In this document: in pieces, positions 13,605-27,099 of the stretch
Layout of the letters: every line of letters begins with the position of its first letter
How positions within the stretch are numbered: the first letter of the stretch is position 1
Position numbers and translations under genes: made by a program
Origin: Apostichopus japonicus
Taxonomy: Eukaryota; Echinodermata; Holothuroidea; Aspidochirotida; Stichopodidae
Direction: 5' to 3'
DNA length: 64,000 nt
Assembly (NCBI RefSeq): GCF_037975245.1
Contig: NC_092562.1
Location: forward strand, 2,763,001-2,827,000
Notes under the pieces: generated by a model
The model's input: only the letters and a program-made list of their open reading frames with translations
Database searches by the model: none
Told to the model about the DNA's origin: nothing

Positions 13605-15399
13605 TGTTTAATATTGTTATGCTGAATTGAAATTGTATAAATGCCACACGTATTTCAATTATTCGACAAAGTTATTTACTTTGTTGACAGACTAGTTTTG
13701 CAGTTACTTTTTCCCCTGGAAATTGTTTGAAACACCTTTAATTCACCCTCCAACCATTTCAACGTAATGTTAACGTTTCCAAAGGACACTGTGACCATTA
13801 TCAGGTATTTACAGATTGGATATGTAGTGAAAATGCTGTTTTCTGACTGGTTTTGGGGGAGTTTATAGTGTTGTGTTCTCACATTGATTGTTGTCTTTAC
13901 ATGTACATTACATAACATGGACATTGCAATAGTATCTACCGCCATCACAGCACAAACGGTGACATATCTCCCAGGCGGTGGGGTGTTCATATAGGAGTGG
14001 TCAAGCTCTCCTAATAGGGTTATGTTCCTCAGTAAGATGCGCCATTGATTTCAACAATACATTCTTCACCTTCCGAGGTCCTCATGGTATAGATAGAATA
14101 CCTCATGGCACTTCCAAATTTCTATTCCATACTTCAACTGTTTAGAGTTTGAGCTAGCAGCTGAGCTTTTGAGGGCGGGGGGGGGGGGCTTCTTCAAATA
14201 GAAGCCACTTGTCTCACTGGCCCTGGAAGTTTGTACTCAACATCCCCCACCACCACCCCACCCCTAGTCTTAATCCACCGCTCCTTGTAAAATTGCAGTA
14301 ACATGTTGTTGCTTGATTTGATTATTTGATTGGTTCGTGATGTAACAACAATACACAGATTAAAACTACATGTAACTCTATGAATTGAGTTGAAACGTAA
14401 TAGTAAGTTTAAATCTGAAGATATCATGAAATGGTTAAGACTCAGGGTTAACCCTCACTAAGACCGTCCAGGATATGACTGACACATTCACCAGAAAGTT
14501 TTGTTGCCGCTGCTGTGAGCGAGAAAACAACGATTAATTACGGTGTCAAAGGTCGCTTTGCTCTCCCGACACTGTTATGATAAATAAATACATAAAGATG
14601 GCATTCTGACACTTAGCTGTCAATAATATGTCACGTGTATTCGGACCACCCAAACTGAAAATTTATCCGAGATAGAAAAAATTTGTCGTTTCCTTCATTT
14701 TTTTAAAAAATATTTTTATTTTCATATTTTAGTTTTTTTTTTCCGCTGAGTATAAACCTGCATCCTTCTCTCACCTTATAGCCTTGAAGATTATTCACTG
14801 ATCCAAAATCAAGGTGTGTGGTTTATTTACCGCCTGGGTTAAATGTTCCAGAATTGATTTATGCTTTTACAATTTCTTTGAAATATATAACTGTGAACTT
14901 CTCGATGGGTTGGAATTTTAGTAATAAACATAACATTTTGACGACGTGTGAAAGAGTGAAAAGAGTTTGCTTGGAAGAGTTACCTCTCATGAAGTTAGCT
15001 TTTAAAAATTTGATTTCACCGGACTTGTTCTAATTTGATCTGACTTGATTCTTAATTGGTTCATTGAAATCGACATTTGCAACGTATATAAGTTAAGGAA
15101 ACAGATGCCAATAAAAAAAAACGAAATTAGCTTAAATAGATTTTTAACAAAAACTAAAGGGCTCGATTGGTCTTGGGAAAGTAGCAATCACGCGGGGAGT
15201 AGGAAGGAGGAAGGGTGGAAGGGGGGTGGGATTAATGTATGATAATTTCGCCCTACATTCGAGACTCAAAATGGTCTTGGCTCTGTAGTTTACTATAAAG
15301 GTATAATTTTATTCTCTTGTTCTCTGGCGTCAGGTCAAGTTTCTCTTCTTTTTAATTTTCATTGAGACCTGAATCAGTCGTAGCACCATACGGTCACGC

Positions 15400-15615
15400 T
15401 GATTTTGTTTCGAGAAAGAGATCACTTTGGTATGGTGCCAATAAATAAATAAAAATGTGATGGTGCTGAGAAAGGGATCAGTGAGGTATAATATCGAGAA
15501 AAGACTGTAAGTTGACGTGGTAAGGTGGGGTGGGGGGGGGGATTAGTAGGACATGGTGCAGAGAAAGGAATAAGCTGATATGGTGCCGAGACATGGCTCA
15601 ATATGAGATAGCACC
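15400..15615. repeat. degenerate tandem repeat (GGTGCCGAGAAAGGGATCA)
   Basis: Repeated ATGGTGC(C/T)GAGAAAG followed by GATCA- or GGTAT-like words, at irregular spacing of about 40-60 bp. A G-run interrupts it at 15531. Confidence 0.55.
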
Positions 15616-16024
15616 CCACCCCCCTCCATCACCCTCATGGAATGAACAGGGTGGTCTGGGCAGAAATTGTTACCGACACAGTCATCCAGCAGACGCCAAT
15701 GGGCCGTGTATAACAAGTACTTGGCGCGGCGGATAAAACTATCGGACCTTGCGCTGAAGAAATTATTTTATATCGCGGCCTTCGGCAACACAACCCACCG
15801 GTTTCGACTCGGAGACGATAAACAGTAGACAAAACCGCCGCTTGATACGGTTATGTGTCACATTGCAATGTGTATTTAAGGCTTATAGCTAAAACAAGAA
15901 AAGAATCGGTAACACATATATATTATGACTCACCCGATTATCCGATTACGTCATAGTCATTAAATTCATTACCTCACAGCGGTCATACCATATTCAACAT
16001 GAGAGCAACTACACCTGTACGATG

Positions 16025-16234
16025 TCAAAACCGTTATGACGACGATATATCGTTGATACTGACTTGAACACCGTTATGACGACGGTATCGTTGATACTGA
16101 CGTCAACACCGTTACGACGGCGACACACCGTTGCGACGAAGATGTCGTTATAAGGTCAACATCTTCATTGCTATACGGTTTTATACTAAATCACCACGGC
16201 AACACCGTCATTACTGCAACACCGTTATTACGGC
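16025..16234. repeat. tandem ACACCGTTATGACGACG repeats
   Basis: Several diverged copies of (A)ACCGTTATGACGACG plus ATATCGTTGATACTGAC. The same motif resumes after the inserted element (CGGTTATGACGACCATACCG near 16690), so the array was split by the insertion at 16235. Confidence 0.75.
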
Positions 16235-16678
16235 TATGGCAAGCCATGTGGGACAAACACTGTATAATATATCCGCGTATTAATTGGAATTTATACGCGT
16301 ATTAATTGGAATATATACGCGTATATATTATTAGCCAATCATATGGCTTAAATATATCTGCGTATTAATTCGAATATATACACGTATTAATTCGAATATA
16401 TACACGTATTAATTCGAATATATACACGTATTAAATAAAATACATATGGGGATTAAATCCAATATATGCACGGATTAATTAGAATATACACGAAAAAACA
16501 TTTCCGCTCTTGCTGTGTACATATACCAACGATAAATGTTTTGGCGGGCTCGCGAGATCGCTTCCAAAAGCGAAACTTTATACATGTACAACACATGTAT
16601 ATTTGAATTAATACGCGTATATATTCGAATTAATACGCGGATATATTGTGCGGTGTTTGTCCCACATGGCTTGCCATA
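16235..16678. mobile_element. 444-bp inverted-repeat element, copy 1
   Basis: Begins TATGGCAAGCCATGTGGGAC and ends with the same sequence inverted (ends CATGGCTTGCCATA). The terminal inverted repeats continue for about 70 bp with few mismatches. It is flanked by the 6-bp direct repeat TACGGC at 16229-16234 and 16679-16684. The interior has tandem TTAATTCGAATATATACACG units and a GC-richer core (GGCGGGCTCGCGAGATCGC). No transposase is encoded. The superfamily is unresolved: 6-bp target duplications fit few known groups. Confidence 0.85.
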
Positions 16679-17823
16679 TACGGCAAGCCGGTTATGACGA
16701 CCATACCGTAATAACTCTTGGACGAAGTCCAATGTATCGTCGAATCCAGTGACGATAAAGACGATTCGTTCATTCATCTTGGTATTCATTACGTCATAAG
16801 AGATGGCCCTCTTGTCCTTAACTTTAAAGTGTATGCTTTACATTGTTACATAGGCTTTACTTTACAGCATAGCCCAAAGGTAAATTAAGATCTGTTTTCG
16901 AGACTTTGACACGTTTTTTTGTTGTAACGAAGGTTAACTTTTGATCGTCACTCGTGCAGCTATCACCTCATGCCGCTTCAAGTTCACTACTTACAACTAT
17001 AAATTAACAAGTACCGTATATCCTCTAGCTGAAAATCATGTGATATAAAAAATGCCCTGTTGTTGAGAAACTGCAAAAAAAAAAATATGTAGTTTAAGAG
17101 CATCGCTGCTATATTTAAAACAGAATTCAAATACTGGAAATTCTAGAACGGAATTTCACAGAGGTTGGTGCATCTTGTCGAAAACATAAGTAAAGTAATT
17201 GTGTGCCCCCCACCCCCTTCAAATCAAAGAAACATGTCCCACTACCCATCGACGATTGTGCCCTACCCCCCATACCCCCCCACCCCGCGCACTCCTACAC
17301 CACCCATCCCAGATTGAACCCCCCCCCCCGCCCTCGTCTGTATCTTCGTAGTTCGTGGGATCAGCGCTGCCTCGGTCAGTTATTAAGAATTTAAGACGGA
17401 TTGCTTGCGTGCCTCTCTCGGATAAAATGACCTTTACTAATTACGTGATTTGTGATATGAGCAAAACATGGCTTACTCGTTTACCCTAACAGCTCAGTGC
17501 GATATTGTGGTATTTTAGCAAAAAAAGTGGGTCGAATTTGAAAGCCACCGTATCGTAGATTTTTAAGCCGAATAAAACCGGTGATTTGCCTTTAGCTCTT
17601 GCAGTTCTCAAACAAAGTTCTCATGGAGACTAGCACGTATCTCAAATTATGCATTCGGTGCATGAAGCGGAAAATAATCTTTCAGTAAACTGCAATTTGT
17701 TTCAATTTTTGGGGGTCTTTTCAAGTTCCCGCCAACAATAGTCTAGTGCTTGATACGTCGGACTGAAATATGTGCAGGTATGCATGCAGGAACGGCAGAA
17801 GAGAGTACACATTCTGGTTGCAT

Positions 17824-17945
17824 GGCGAGGAGGTGAAGGGTAGGGGAGATATAAGGAAGGGGAGGGGAGATGTAAGGAAGGGAGGGGAGGAAAAAGGAAA
17901 GGAAGGGAGGGGGAGGAAAGGAAGGGGGAGGAGGGAAGGAACGGG
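17824..17945. repeat. purine-rich GGGGA/GGAAG mirror-type tract
   Basis: About 120 bp that is almost entirely A and G on the + strand (AGGGGAGATATAAGGAAGGGG and relatives). Such tracts can form triplex DNA. Confidence 0.8.
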
Positions 17946-18991
17946 GAAGAGCAGGGCACAATCTTGGCATAACAGTAGGACATGTGCCTTTGCACAGAGG
18001 GTCCAATTTAAACTTGGCGGTTTTGCGATTTGCTCCCCCCCCCTCCCCCCCTCCCCCTCTCCTCAATCTCCCGTCCGTCGCCCCTTCCATGTAGCTATAT
18101 GTATGACAACGTTCTCGCATGATTAAAGATGACGACAAGCTTAGTATAGCTTGCAAACCCACCACGAAACACGGTGAACGCACAGACATAATTATACGTT
18201 TGCTTGTTTGTTTATTTATTTTGGATTCAGTACATTTACCCTTCATGTAAAACCTGGGATCCATCTGACTAATTTTTGTGTGTGTGTAAAACCATTATCA
18301 TGCCTTGCTAACAGATAGCAAGTCAAAAAGTAGGCCTTCGAGTTGAAGGTATCCCGGGGACATAATCCACACGAGTTTTTTTTTCTTCCACGTTTACCTA
18401 TATAGCCAGCCCATCACCTCTCTGTTTGAATATATAAATCTCCATTGGGAAAGAGTCTGTAACCAATTATTCTGTCCAAGGTCCTTTCTATGAATTCCTC
18501 GTGGGGGTTTCGTCGTGGGATCTGTTCGGGTTTGTAAATTTAGCGCACATGGGTAAAGTGTATAACTAATATATATGTGTAGTTGATGTATATAGGCGTC
18601 CCACTTTTCTTTCAACGTGTATGAAGGCTACTCACCCCCGTTTCGTGAGGTATCGAATGTAATATGTTGGACCAGTAAACGCCATTTTTGCAAAGATAAA
18701 AGACATTTTGGAACGTCATCCCAAAAAATGACCACATCCTTTCGCTCTCCGCATGCCGATTGTTAGATAGTGCTGGGTCATCCATTTACTATATAAGCAC
18801 TGGCAAGCGATTTTGCTTGTTAAATTGTTATACGGTTTGAAGAATGAACTTTCCTATAGGTCTTGACTCTTTGGGTTATTTTCAGTTTCTGAAAAGTCTT
18901 CAGTTAGATAAATAAATGTCTAAAGTTGCAGGAAAATTCTTGTGTGTGTGTGTTTATATATATATATATATAACTCACACAAAGCTTTGTT

Positions 18992-19334
<343 letters not shown>

Positions 19335-22300
19335 GATGAGGGGTGCATGGATTTTTCAAATAGCTCCCCCTTCCCTGCTAAGAGGGAAAACAACATTTGA
19401 TGTGTTAATGAAAGAAATTAGAACGAACGTATAAAAGAATACGTAAATTTAATTTTGACTTCAGTTTTGTTAATCAATGCAAACATGCTGCATGGTACAG
19501 GTCTTAGTGTTAGATATGTCTATAGGCTAATGATACGCTAACACCGAAGTTTTATTCAAGGCCAATGCTGCAGTCATAAGAATTTTTCTTTCTTGTCTTG
19601 GATTAAAGATCTCACTCTTTGTTAATCCAATGAGGTTTTACCTCAATGGTTAATCTGAATAACTCGGATGTTAAAAGTCAAAGAAACCCTCGGACAGAAA
19701 CACTTCGCCTAAGTTCTATTCTTGTTTTGTATCTAGCGTTATATATTACACTTTATAGTATCTGTTTCATAAGTTGCGAGATATTTATCAAAACTCATGT
19801 TTACTCTTCTCATAATTAAGCGTTTGTCTCTTCACATAATGGAGGGATATAGTCTATAACCTATATATAAACGATCTCTTAAATGCGAATATTCTTGTTA
19901 TTATGATGATAACGATGGCTATGACGTGAAATATCGTGAGAAATGGGTTTGGTCTTTTTCGTGACAATTTGACCATACAGCTAGGGGCCTATGTATAGTT
20001 TAGGGTGCTAAACCTGCCAAACTATTCGTAAAGAAGGAGTGAATTTGTTCTTATGATATATAGATGGATCAAGGTACACCATGAATTGTCTCAATTCTAA
20101 AAGATTAAGATAGAAAAAAAACTTTCCGAATCAAGAACAAAGACAACTTTGAAAATGAGTTACAACTTAGTGAATTTTATCTTCTGATCTGTACATGGAC
20201 CAGGTTACATCACTATTGAAAGGTTCCCTATAATCACAAAATTATCAAGAAGTTCTTCTTTTTCACAGGAATGATAAGCTGTTTTGTAAGTTTTGTTTAT
20301 AAACAAGTCACTTGGTAGGCCTACAGGTTAGTTTTGTAAACAGAACGAGTTTCGTGGTATAACACTGTGCACCCAGTGAAAAGCGTATTAGTGAAGATTA
20401 CGAGCGAAGGATCAAGGATGTTTTCCGTATCTAGCGCTAGGGACCCTTGATATAGGCCAATGGGATGTATTCATATATCAGTTGTGTAAACTTTAGGGGT
20501 GCGACTTGTTCGGCCAAGGGGAGGCCGGCTCACATGCGGCTGTCCTGTGCATTACATATAGGGGTTACCGATTGCACGACACACTCTGGATATGTGTATT
20601 GCATGCACGTTTGTTTACAAATATATGCATGTTTCCAGGCTTTAGCTTCGGTTTATAAACAAAACTTTCCGATTTGCGCATTCTTTGTCGAAGGGGTAAT
20701 TCCTGTAGGAAAGAAGTACCAATTATCATATTAATGTGACTAGAGGTAACCTGTCAAACCGCGAACAACATGTGATTTAGGCCGTAATGATAGATATCGC
20801 TTTGGCGACTTTATATTAACCATTGTTGGTAGAGACAATGGTTATTGTTTCTTTCATTGTCCTTGCATTTGTCCTTCATTGTCCTGTGATTTTCCAGGGG
20901 CGGGCGGGGAGGGGAAGGCGCAATGTTGGCAGTAGTGCCGTAAAGTAGCGCTCAAATGCTACAGGCCTGTACATGAATTGTATACTGGAGTAACTTAGGT
21001 ATAGTTATATATAGGCCTAAATATCTAAAACCTATAAATACTCCTTCAGATTAAAAGGCAGGGCTTGTTATACTTGACATGTCTAGCTAAATATATCCGA
21101 TTTAACAACTATGCTCTTTCATGCTACAGAAATGATTACATATCGTGTTTTCGTTCTTGTTATACTTTTCGTTTGCTTTTTGTAGCCCGATTCCCCCCCC
21201 CCCTTTTTTTGGTTTAAAAGATCATTTCCAGACAACATATTTTTAAAAGTTAATATCTCGGTGACAGTAATACCTATAGAAACATTATTAGCACTTGTTT
21301 GTCGTCTTTCTTGCAAAAATTGATCCGAGTAACTTCTGTCTCATGCTGGTAAACTTAGATACGTCTTTTTTTTTAGCAGGCAGGCTTCGTTTTTCACTAT
21401 GCACGTTTCCGTCCGTGTTGGCGGACTTCTACCGCAGTGAATGTATGCATGGCTTTTATCCAAGTTCAATATGTCGTCACCTAAAGGTGTAAATATTTGA
21501 AAGTGATCAAAGAACCTACCGCATATTCCTTAACAAAATAACCACAGTCATACACCCTCCCCAAATTACAGCATGGTCGTGTGTGTGTGGTACTGTCAAG
21601 ATCGGAGGTCAAGGGTCATGTATGCTTGAGCGAAAAGGGGCAACTTTAGGACAGGCCTGAAGCATTTCAAAAAGGTAGAGATATAATTACCGGACGAGTC
21701 TTAGTTTAGTCTACTATATAGGAGTATGTGTCGTGATGAAGATGGCACGATAGTACATAAGAACTCCCTTGGTCTAAGGAACAGGTGACGAATCACATAT
21801 TAATTTAACCTGACATGTTAATTTCTGGAGCCTTCCAGAGAGTAGTAAGACGAAAAATTTAACCGTTAAATATATTTGATCTAGTTTCCTAGAAATGATT
21901 TACTCTTTTTAGTGACACAAACCGACACATTTTTGTAACATAATATTGCTTATTTTACAAATATGTACCAAGAATATCTGTATAATATTATATAGACTTA
22001 TTTTGAACGGTTTCTACTACATTCCAAACAGAGCGATCGACGTCGACATGTATAACCATTCTGTGCCAATTGAAGTCGTCGATTGGGAACGGTTTATGGT
22101 TTAAAGAAGCTTGCAGAGTTTTATTGAGTATATAAATATAAGGCAGTACTGGATATGTACACATGCACTCAAATTCCACAAAAATGAGAATTCGTTGTTT
22201 TTCAGAGTGTCCACAAGGGCCACACTTTCGAGGAGTACATCTCAGTCTTTGTTTTTTCTTGAAGGGAATTCTTTCAAAATTAGCTCTATAATGTAAAGGA

Positions 22301-22362
22301 CACATTCAATAGTTCTCGTTTAGGTTGACTTAAGGCACAATTTAGTTTACTATGTTATATAC

Positions 22363-22737
22363 CAGTGGGTCACAAAATTGATCCCTGCCGCTCCTGGGCG
22401 TTGTGAAGTCTCGGGGCGCTGCAGGGTACACGGGAGTAGGGGGGGTTGGTACTGATTTGGGGGTCCCTGACGATTACGACACAACACTGCAGCGATTTAG
22501 GGCACAGTAAGGCATCCAGGGGGTCTGGGAGCAAAAGATAACTATTGTTGAGAGAAAATTCATCATCTTGTAAGGGAATGTAGGCTATTTATTAATTCCT
22601 ATATGCATATCTTCGGACAATCTGATTGCTCGCTCTAGCGGCTGACTATGAACGGTGGGTCGAGGTATGGGAGGGGGCATTGGGACAGTTCAAGATGGTC
22701 GAAGGGGCCGTCGTCTAAAAAAGTTTGAGAACCACGG
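22363..22737. mobile_element. hAT-like non-autonomous element, 375 bp
   Basis: Right end AGTTTGAGAACCACGG reads inwards as CCGTGGTTCTCAAACT, the usual hAT-type CAGTGGTTCTCAAACT terminus. The left end is CAGTGGGTCACAAAATT, a diverged version. The flanks are TTATATAC (22355-22362) and TTATAGAC (22738-22745), an 8-bp duplication with one mismatch. No coding capacity. Confidence 0.7.
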
Positions 22738-22745
22738 TTATAGAC

Positions 22746-25700
22746 GTTCTAAAACACAGATATCAGTCCAGGTTGTATGTCTATACTATACTTTTAAGTT
22801 TTGGGAAAATGGCCATTTAAAAAAACCCATCTGAGGCACATCAATCAAAGCGGCTGGACGGTAAGTTTAGCACAAAAACTATTAGGTTAGTTCACCGGAT
22901 GCAACACAAAACTCAATGGGAAAATATAATACATCATATGGCCTCACTGAAGAACATATTTGCACAGTAGCTTGCATGATAAAATCAAAGGAGAAATGGT
23001 GTTGAACGTCGTTCAATGGTGCACTGCTGTTGATATGAAATTTAAAAATAAACTATGTTTTGGCAGAGTTATTAGAATTTATAATAAAAAAAAATCGATT
23101 ATCATTAGCATATATAGGCCTACACTAAGGAGCCGATCGGTCATCAACAAGTCTAGCCTTAAAGGAGCATTTCAAGGATGTAACTGATTTGAAAGGTGCA
23201 TATCTTTAAAACTGGAACCGCTGTAGAGACGGTACCGGCTGTCATTTGTTGCTTCTTGAACTATGATATAGGCTATCAAGACTATAATATTCTGCCAAGT
23301 AATCCGCTGAACACTAAATTAGTTATGAAATAACACTTTAATAATGAGAGAAATTTAAATTTGCTCCTCTAATTGAGAGTCATTATTGACAACTCTCAAG
23401 AAGTGAGTTATCTCCCTCTCTCTCTCTCTTTTCATTTGAGAGAGTACCTTGAAGTGCAGTTTCATTTCCCCGGGGCCCCGGGAATTTATCCCGCCTGACC
23501 CCTCTAACTCCCCCTACCCCACCCCTCTCCACCAGGGCTGCTTCAACGTAATTACTGATTCCTTGCACTATAATGACAACTCTCGCCCTGTATACTCCTT
23601 TATTCAAATTAAAATAGACAAGAAAGATTAGAATACGATGTAGGCCTACAATAATACAAAAATACCCTCAAAACTTCAAAACTATTTTCTTTGTCATCTT
23701 TTGTATAAATGTATTTCAATGAATGATCAGTAATGTGTGACAATTATACATTGTCAAAGATCATCCAAGATGGTGGCATAAGACTGAGGAAGTCATGCAA
23801 TCTACTATTCAGTTCTGTCTATGTATGAAGCAAATCTCTCTATTTTCTCCGGCGGCTTCCCTTGATAATATTCCCTTACATGAAAAACTTCGATATTTAA
23901 AAAAAAATAGTCTGATAAGATTTCTCAGAGGTATATAATGAATCAAATTTTAGATCGGTAGCTATGGCTACACATATTACGAAACACCGATCAACTTTTT
24001 TATGAACAAAATTTACTGATCGCGAATCCGAAATATCCATCCATACATGCATACGGGATCATATATAGTTCATACATCGTGTAGCCAAAAATCAACATAG
24101 CGCCATCACTTTTCACTTGCTCAATCGCTCGTAAATACCAAACAGGCCACCCAAGATGTGACGTTGGTGAGGTTGTGGTAAACTGGTGATTCGGGTAAAT
24201 ACAAACCTCTGTGAGTTGTCAAGGTCGTGAGTTTTTTTTTTATTATTTTCTTTTTCCCTGTTCCAGCTTACGCTCTTTAGGCTGTATGAAGGTGTTTGTC
24301 TATTGAGAGCATGCCCTTTCTTTTTATTCTGTCTGGTCAACAGTTTTACTCGAACGAGCATCATTCAAAAATAAGAATGTTCTGGATCACAACAAGGTAA
24401 TCTTCGTTTAGGTTAGTTCCCTTTTCTGTAGGAAATGAAGGTTAATGAGCGTGTTACGCGTACTGATGAGTTTGATTTCAAATCCTCACAATTTCGTTAC
24501 CTCTCGGACGCTTTTACATGTCTATCATTAACCTTAAATTTTGAAAAGGCTATTGAAAATGTTCCACATTTTTTTTTTTAAATGAAGTGGCTTGGTCAGA
24601 TAAGCTAATGACATAAAATTGCTACATAATATCATTGTCATTTATGATGTCTATTTTTTTTTTTTTTATGTCCAACAGCATCAATTTATTCATTTATAAA
24701 ATCGAAACTTTAAAAACGTCACGTTTTTTTGACGTAATTCCTGGTCGGTTTGGAGGCGGTATTACAATAGCTCTAGCAATGAATTTTATCCATTGCTAGA
24801 TAAATGCAAGGTGTGCGCTGGGGGCTGGACATTTCACAACCGCATGGGCCTTCCCCTGTACAATTGTACAATATTATTACGTGGGTGAAGGTCACTCCTT
24901 TCAATTCTACCACCCACTCAACCCCAACCACTTGTGAATTCTTAAAATAAAATGGCCCTGCTCCATGGTCCCTATATAATTATATTCGAATTAATGCGCG
25001 TATATATTATGCGGAGTTTGTCCCACATGGCTTGCCATAGCCATCCCTATGCACTACATAACTACCAACGGCTGGTCGAGGAAGACGCGTATCGAACGCA
25101 TGGTCATACCGCTCTCTGCCACGCACTTGTGTAGTTTGCGGTCTGCTATTTCCTTGTGAGTATTAATTTTACGGAAGTTGCGATTGTTGAAGCATACCAC
25201 AAAGTACATATCCGAACAGGCTCAATGGAATGCAATTACATAAATGCGTCACATGTTGCTTTTGGTTACTGCATAACGATCTTATGCATACAGGGGGTTG
25301 GCTCGCAGGGTTGGAAGTGGGATTGGATAAGGGTGTAGTTACGCCCCGCCCGCCCCCTCCCCCCATGCACTTTATTATTTGCGAAAGAAAGAGCAGAAGA
25401 AAAGAAGATGGAGATAAATTCCAAAGAACATGTGACATGACATAGTTTTTGTTCGTAAGGAGAGCGCACGAAATATGAGAAAAAATGCAACTTCCAGGGC
25501 TTTAGCCCCTTGCTCGGTACTCGGTACCGCCAAGCAAATTAGCAGTGTATACCCCGACTTAAGAGAGACCCTCCTACACCTCCGATTAGTAAGCAGGCGT
25601 CTTTCCAAACTTCCTGAAGGGGTAGGTTTACAATCTATATACGTTCCGGCGTAACATGGAATTATTGAGATAAAAAACCGATTTATTAAGAAATGTTGTC

Positions 25701-27099
25701 ACGTTGTGACAACAACACCAAACATAGTCGATAATTTATCATGGTTTTCCGGAATCCCTGATAAGAAAGTTACCCTTTCAGAACGAGAGCAGTACTAAAC
25801 ACGACGGAAACCTTTAATCAACATTGCATAAACGCTTCTTTGGCCTACTTACGTTTATATATCAATAGTATTGTAATGTATTCATTCATACGCGTCTTCA
25901 TACACTTAGTATGAAAGTCTCAAAGACCGCGATATTATATATATGTCTACAAGTTATCCGTAGGCCACTTAATACCAGTACGTATCTTCACCCAAACCAA
26001 ACATAGTATATAGCGGTCGTGTTGCTCAGTCGTGGAGGTATCACGCCTATTTATGCCGAATTCTCACAGTTATCACACAATCATCAAGATACTGAACGTT
26101 TGTATGTTGTCCACTGTTGCCCGAATGTTGTGGTTGGGTGGGGGGGGGGGGTGGGGGCATGCCCTTGTAACATTCATTTTGCAGGGCAATGATTACGGCT
26201 CGAGGTTGGTGTCGCGCTGCACTTTTATCAACCTTGTCTTTTGTTTGTCCAAACATACGTCAGATTAGTTTATTTTATTGACACGAATAGAACAAAAGCA
26301 TGCAGTTGGAGGGGAGGTGGGTGGGAGGGGAGGGGAGTTGGGTGGGAGTCGGTTGGTGTTTTTCAAACATGTTGCTGTGACGTATCATGACAATATATCG
26401 CCAACAGGGACTTTTGGAATTTGTTAAAGGATTATTCCGGTGGTAGAAGCTGACTGTTTATAATACAAAGAAATGTATTCACTATAGTATCATGGTGGAA
26501 CCACATCCTGGAGCTTAGTAAAATGACTGAGATACAATTCTAAAATGTCGTGACGGTTTAATTAATGTATCTGGCAACAGAAGAGTTCGTTACTGTATCA
26601 TCATGGAGAATGAACTGATTGGTTTTTGTTTTTTGTCTCTGTATAATTTACAAGTCATTCATCTACTCAGAGGAATGTTTATGAAATAAAGTGGATTTGT
26701 TTAAATTTTAATTCAGAGAACATTCGCAACTTATAAGGAGACCATTTAAATTTACATCACAGTTTATGGACAAACAAGAAATAATAGTATAAAATGAATG
26801 TTAAGCTCTGTAGAACATGGTGTCATAATGGTATTACGGCTTACTAACTATAATCGATTTCCAGGAGTTAAAAAGGAGAAATGACAATAAATTTTAAACA
26901 ATTTATTCCAGGTTTAAGCAAGAAAATATTGAGATGAGGTTCGTCATCTACCAATAGTCAAAGAGCTTTTGTCTTGCTGGCAAATGTCACAATAGTTGCC
27001 AAAACTACTCATATAAAGTACATTCCATGAGTAACAGACAATGTGACAATTATATGGAAAAGGAAAATAGTCCACCCTGTTTCTTGAAATCACCTAATC
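22746..27099. other. no recognisable gene
   Basis: AT-rich sequence with C/G runs near 26139 and a G-rich tract at 26305-26350, plus one transposon end at 24981-25039. A TTAAAGGAGCATTTCAA word at 23159 and a TTAAAGGATTATTCCGG word at 26424 resemble ends of TTAA-type elements without visible partners. A 40-bp stretch at 23254-23296 is similar to 503-540. Confidence 0.5.
24981..25039. mobile_element. truncated right end of the TATGGCAAGCC element
   Basis: The 59 bp ending TTTGTCCCACATGGCTTGCC then ATA match the right end of the two full copies with only a few differences. The left part is absent. Confidence 0.85.

Larger units (their letters stand above)
11819..16019. other. no recognisable gene; tandem repeats
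   Basis: Contains the repeat tracts listed separately, a C17 run near 13026, G-runs near 14176 and 15531, and a T-rich tract near 14700-14745. The short open frames are unrecognised. An isolated 16-bp word at 12374-12389 (TTGAATGCTCCTTTAA) may be the end of a TTAA-type element. Confidence 0.55.

Noticed and set aside
16000-16480. CRISPR-like array from regularly spaced TTAATTCGAATATATACAC units
   Set aside because: The units are directly adjacent with no unique spacers and belong to a eukaryotic transposon interior.
17743-18264. 173-codon open frame on the minus strand and its shadows
   Set aside because: It is Pro/Ser/Leu-rich and arises entirely from the purine/pyrimidine tracts; overlapping frames on both strands are equally open.
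24905-24915. TACCACCCA as a GLI site
   Set aside because: One mismatch from consensus and in a C-rich tract; such variants are expected several times by chance in this window.
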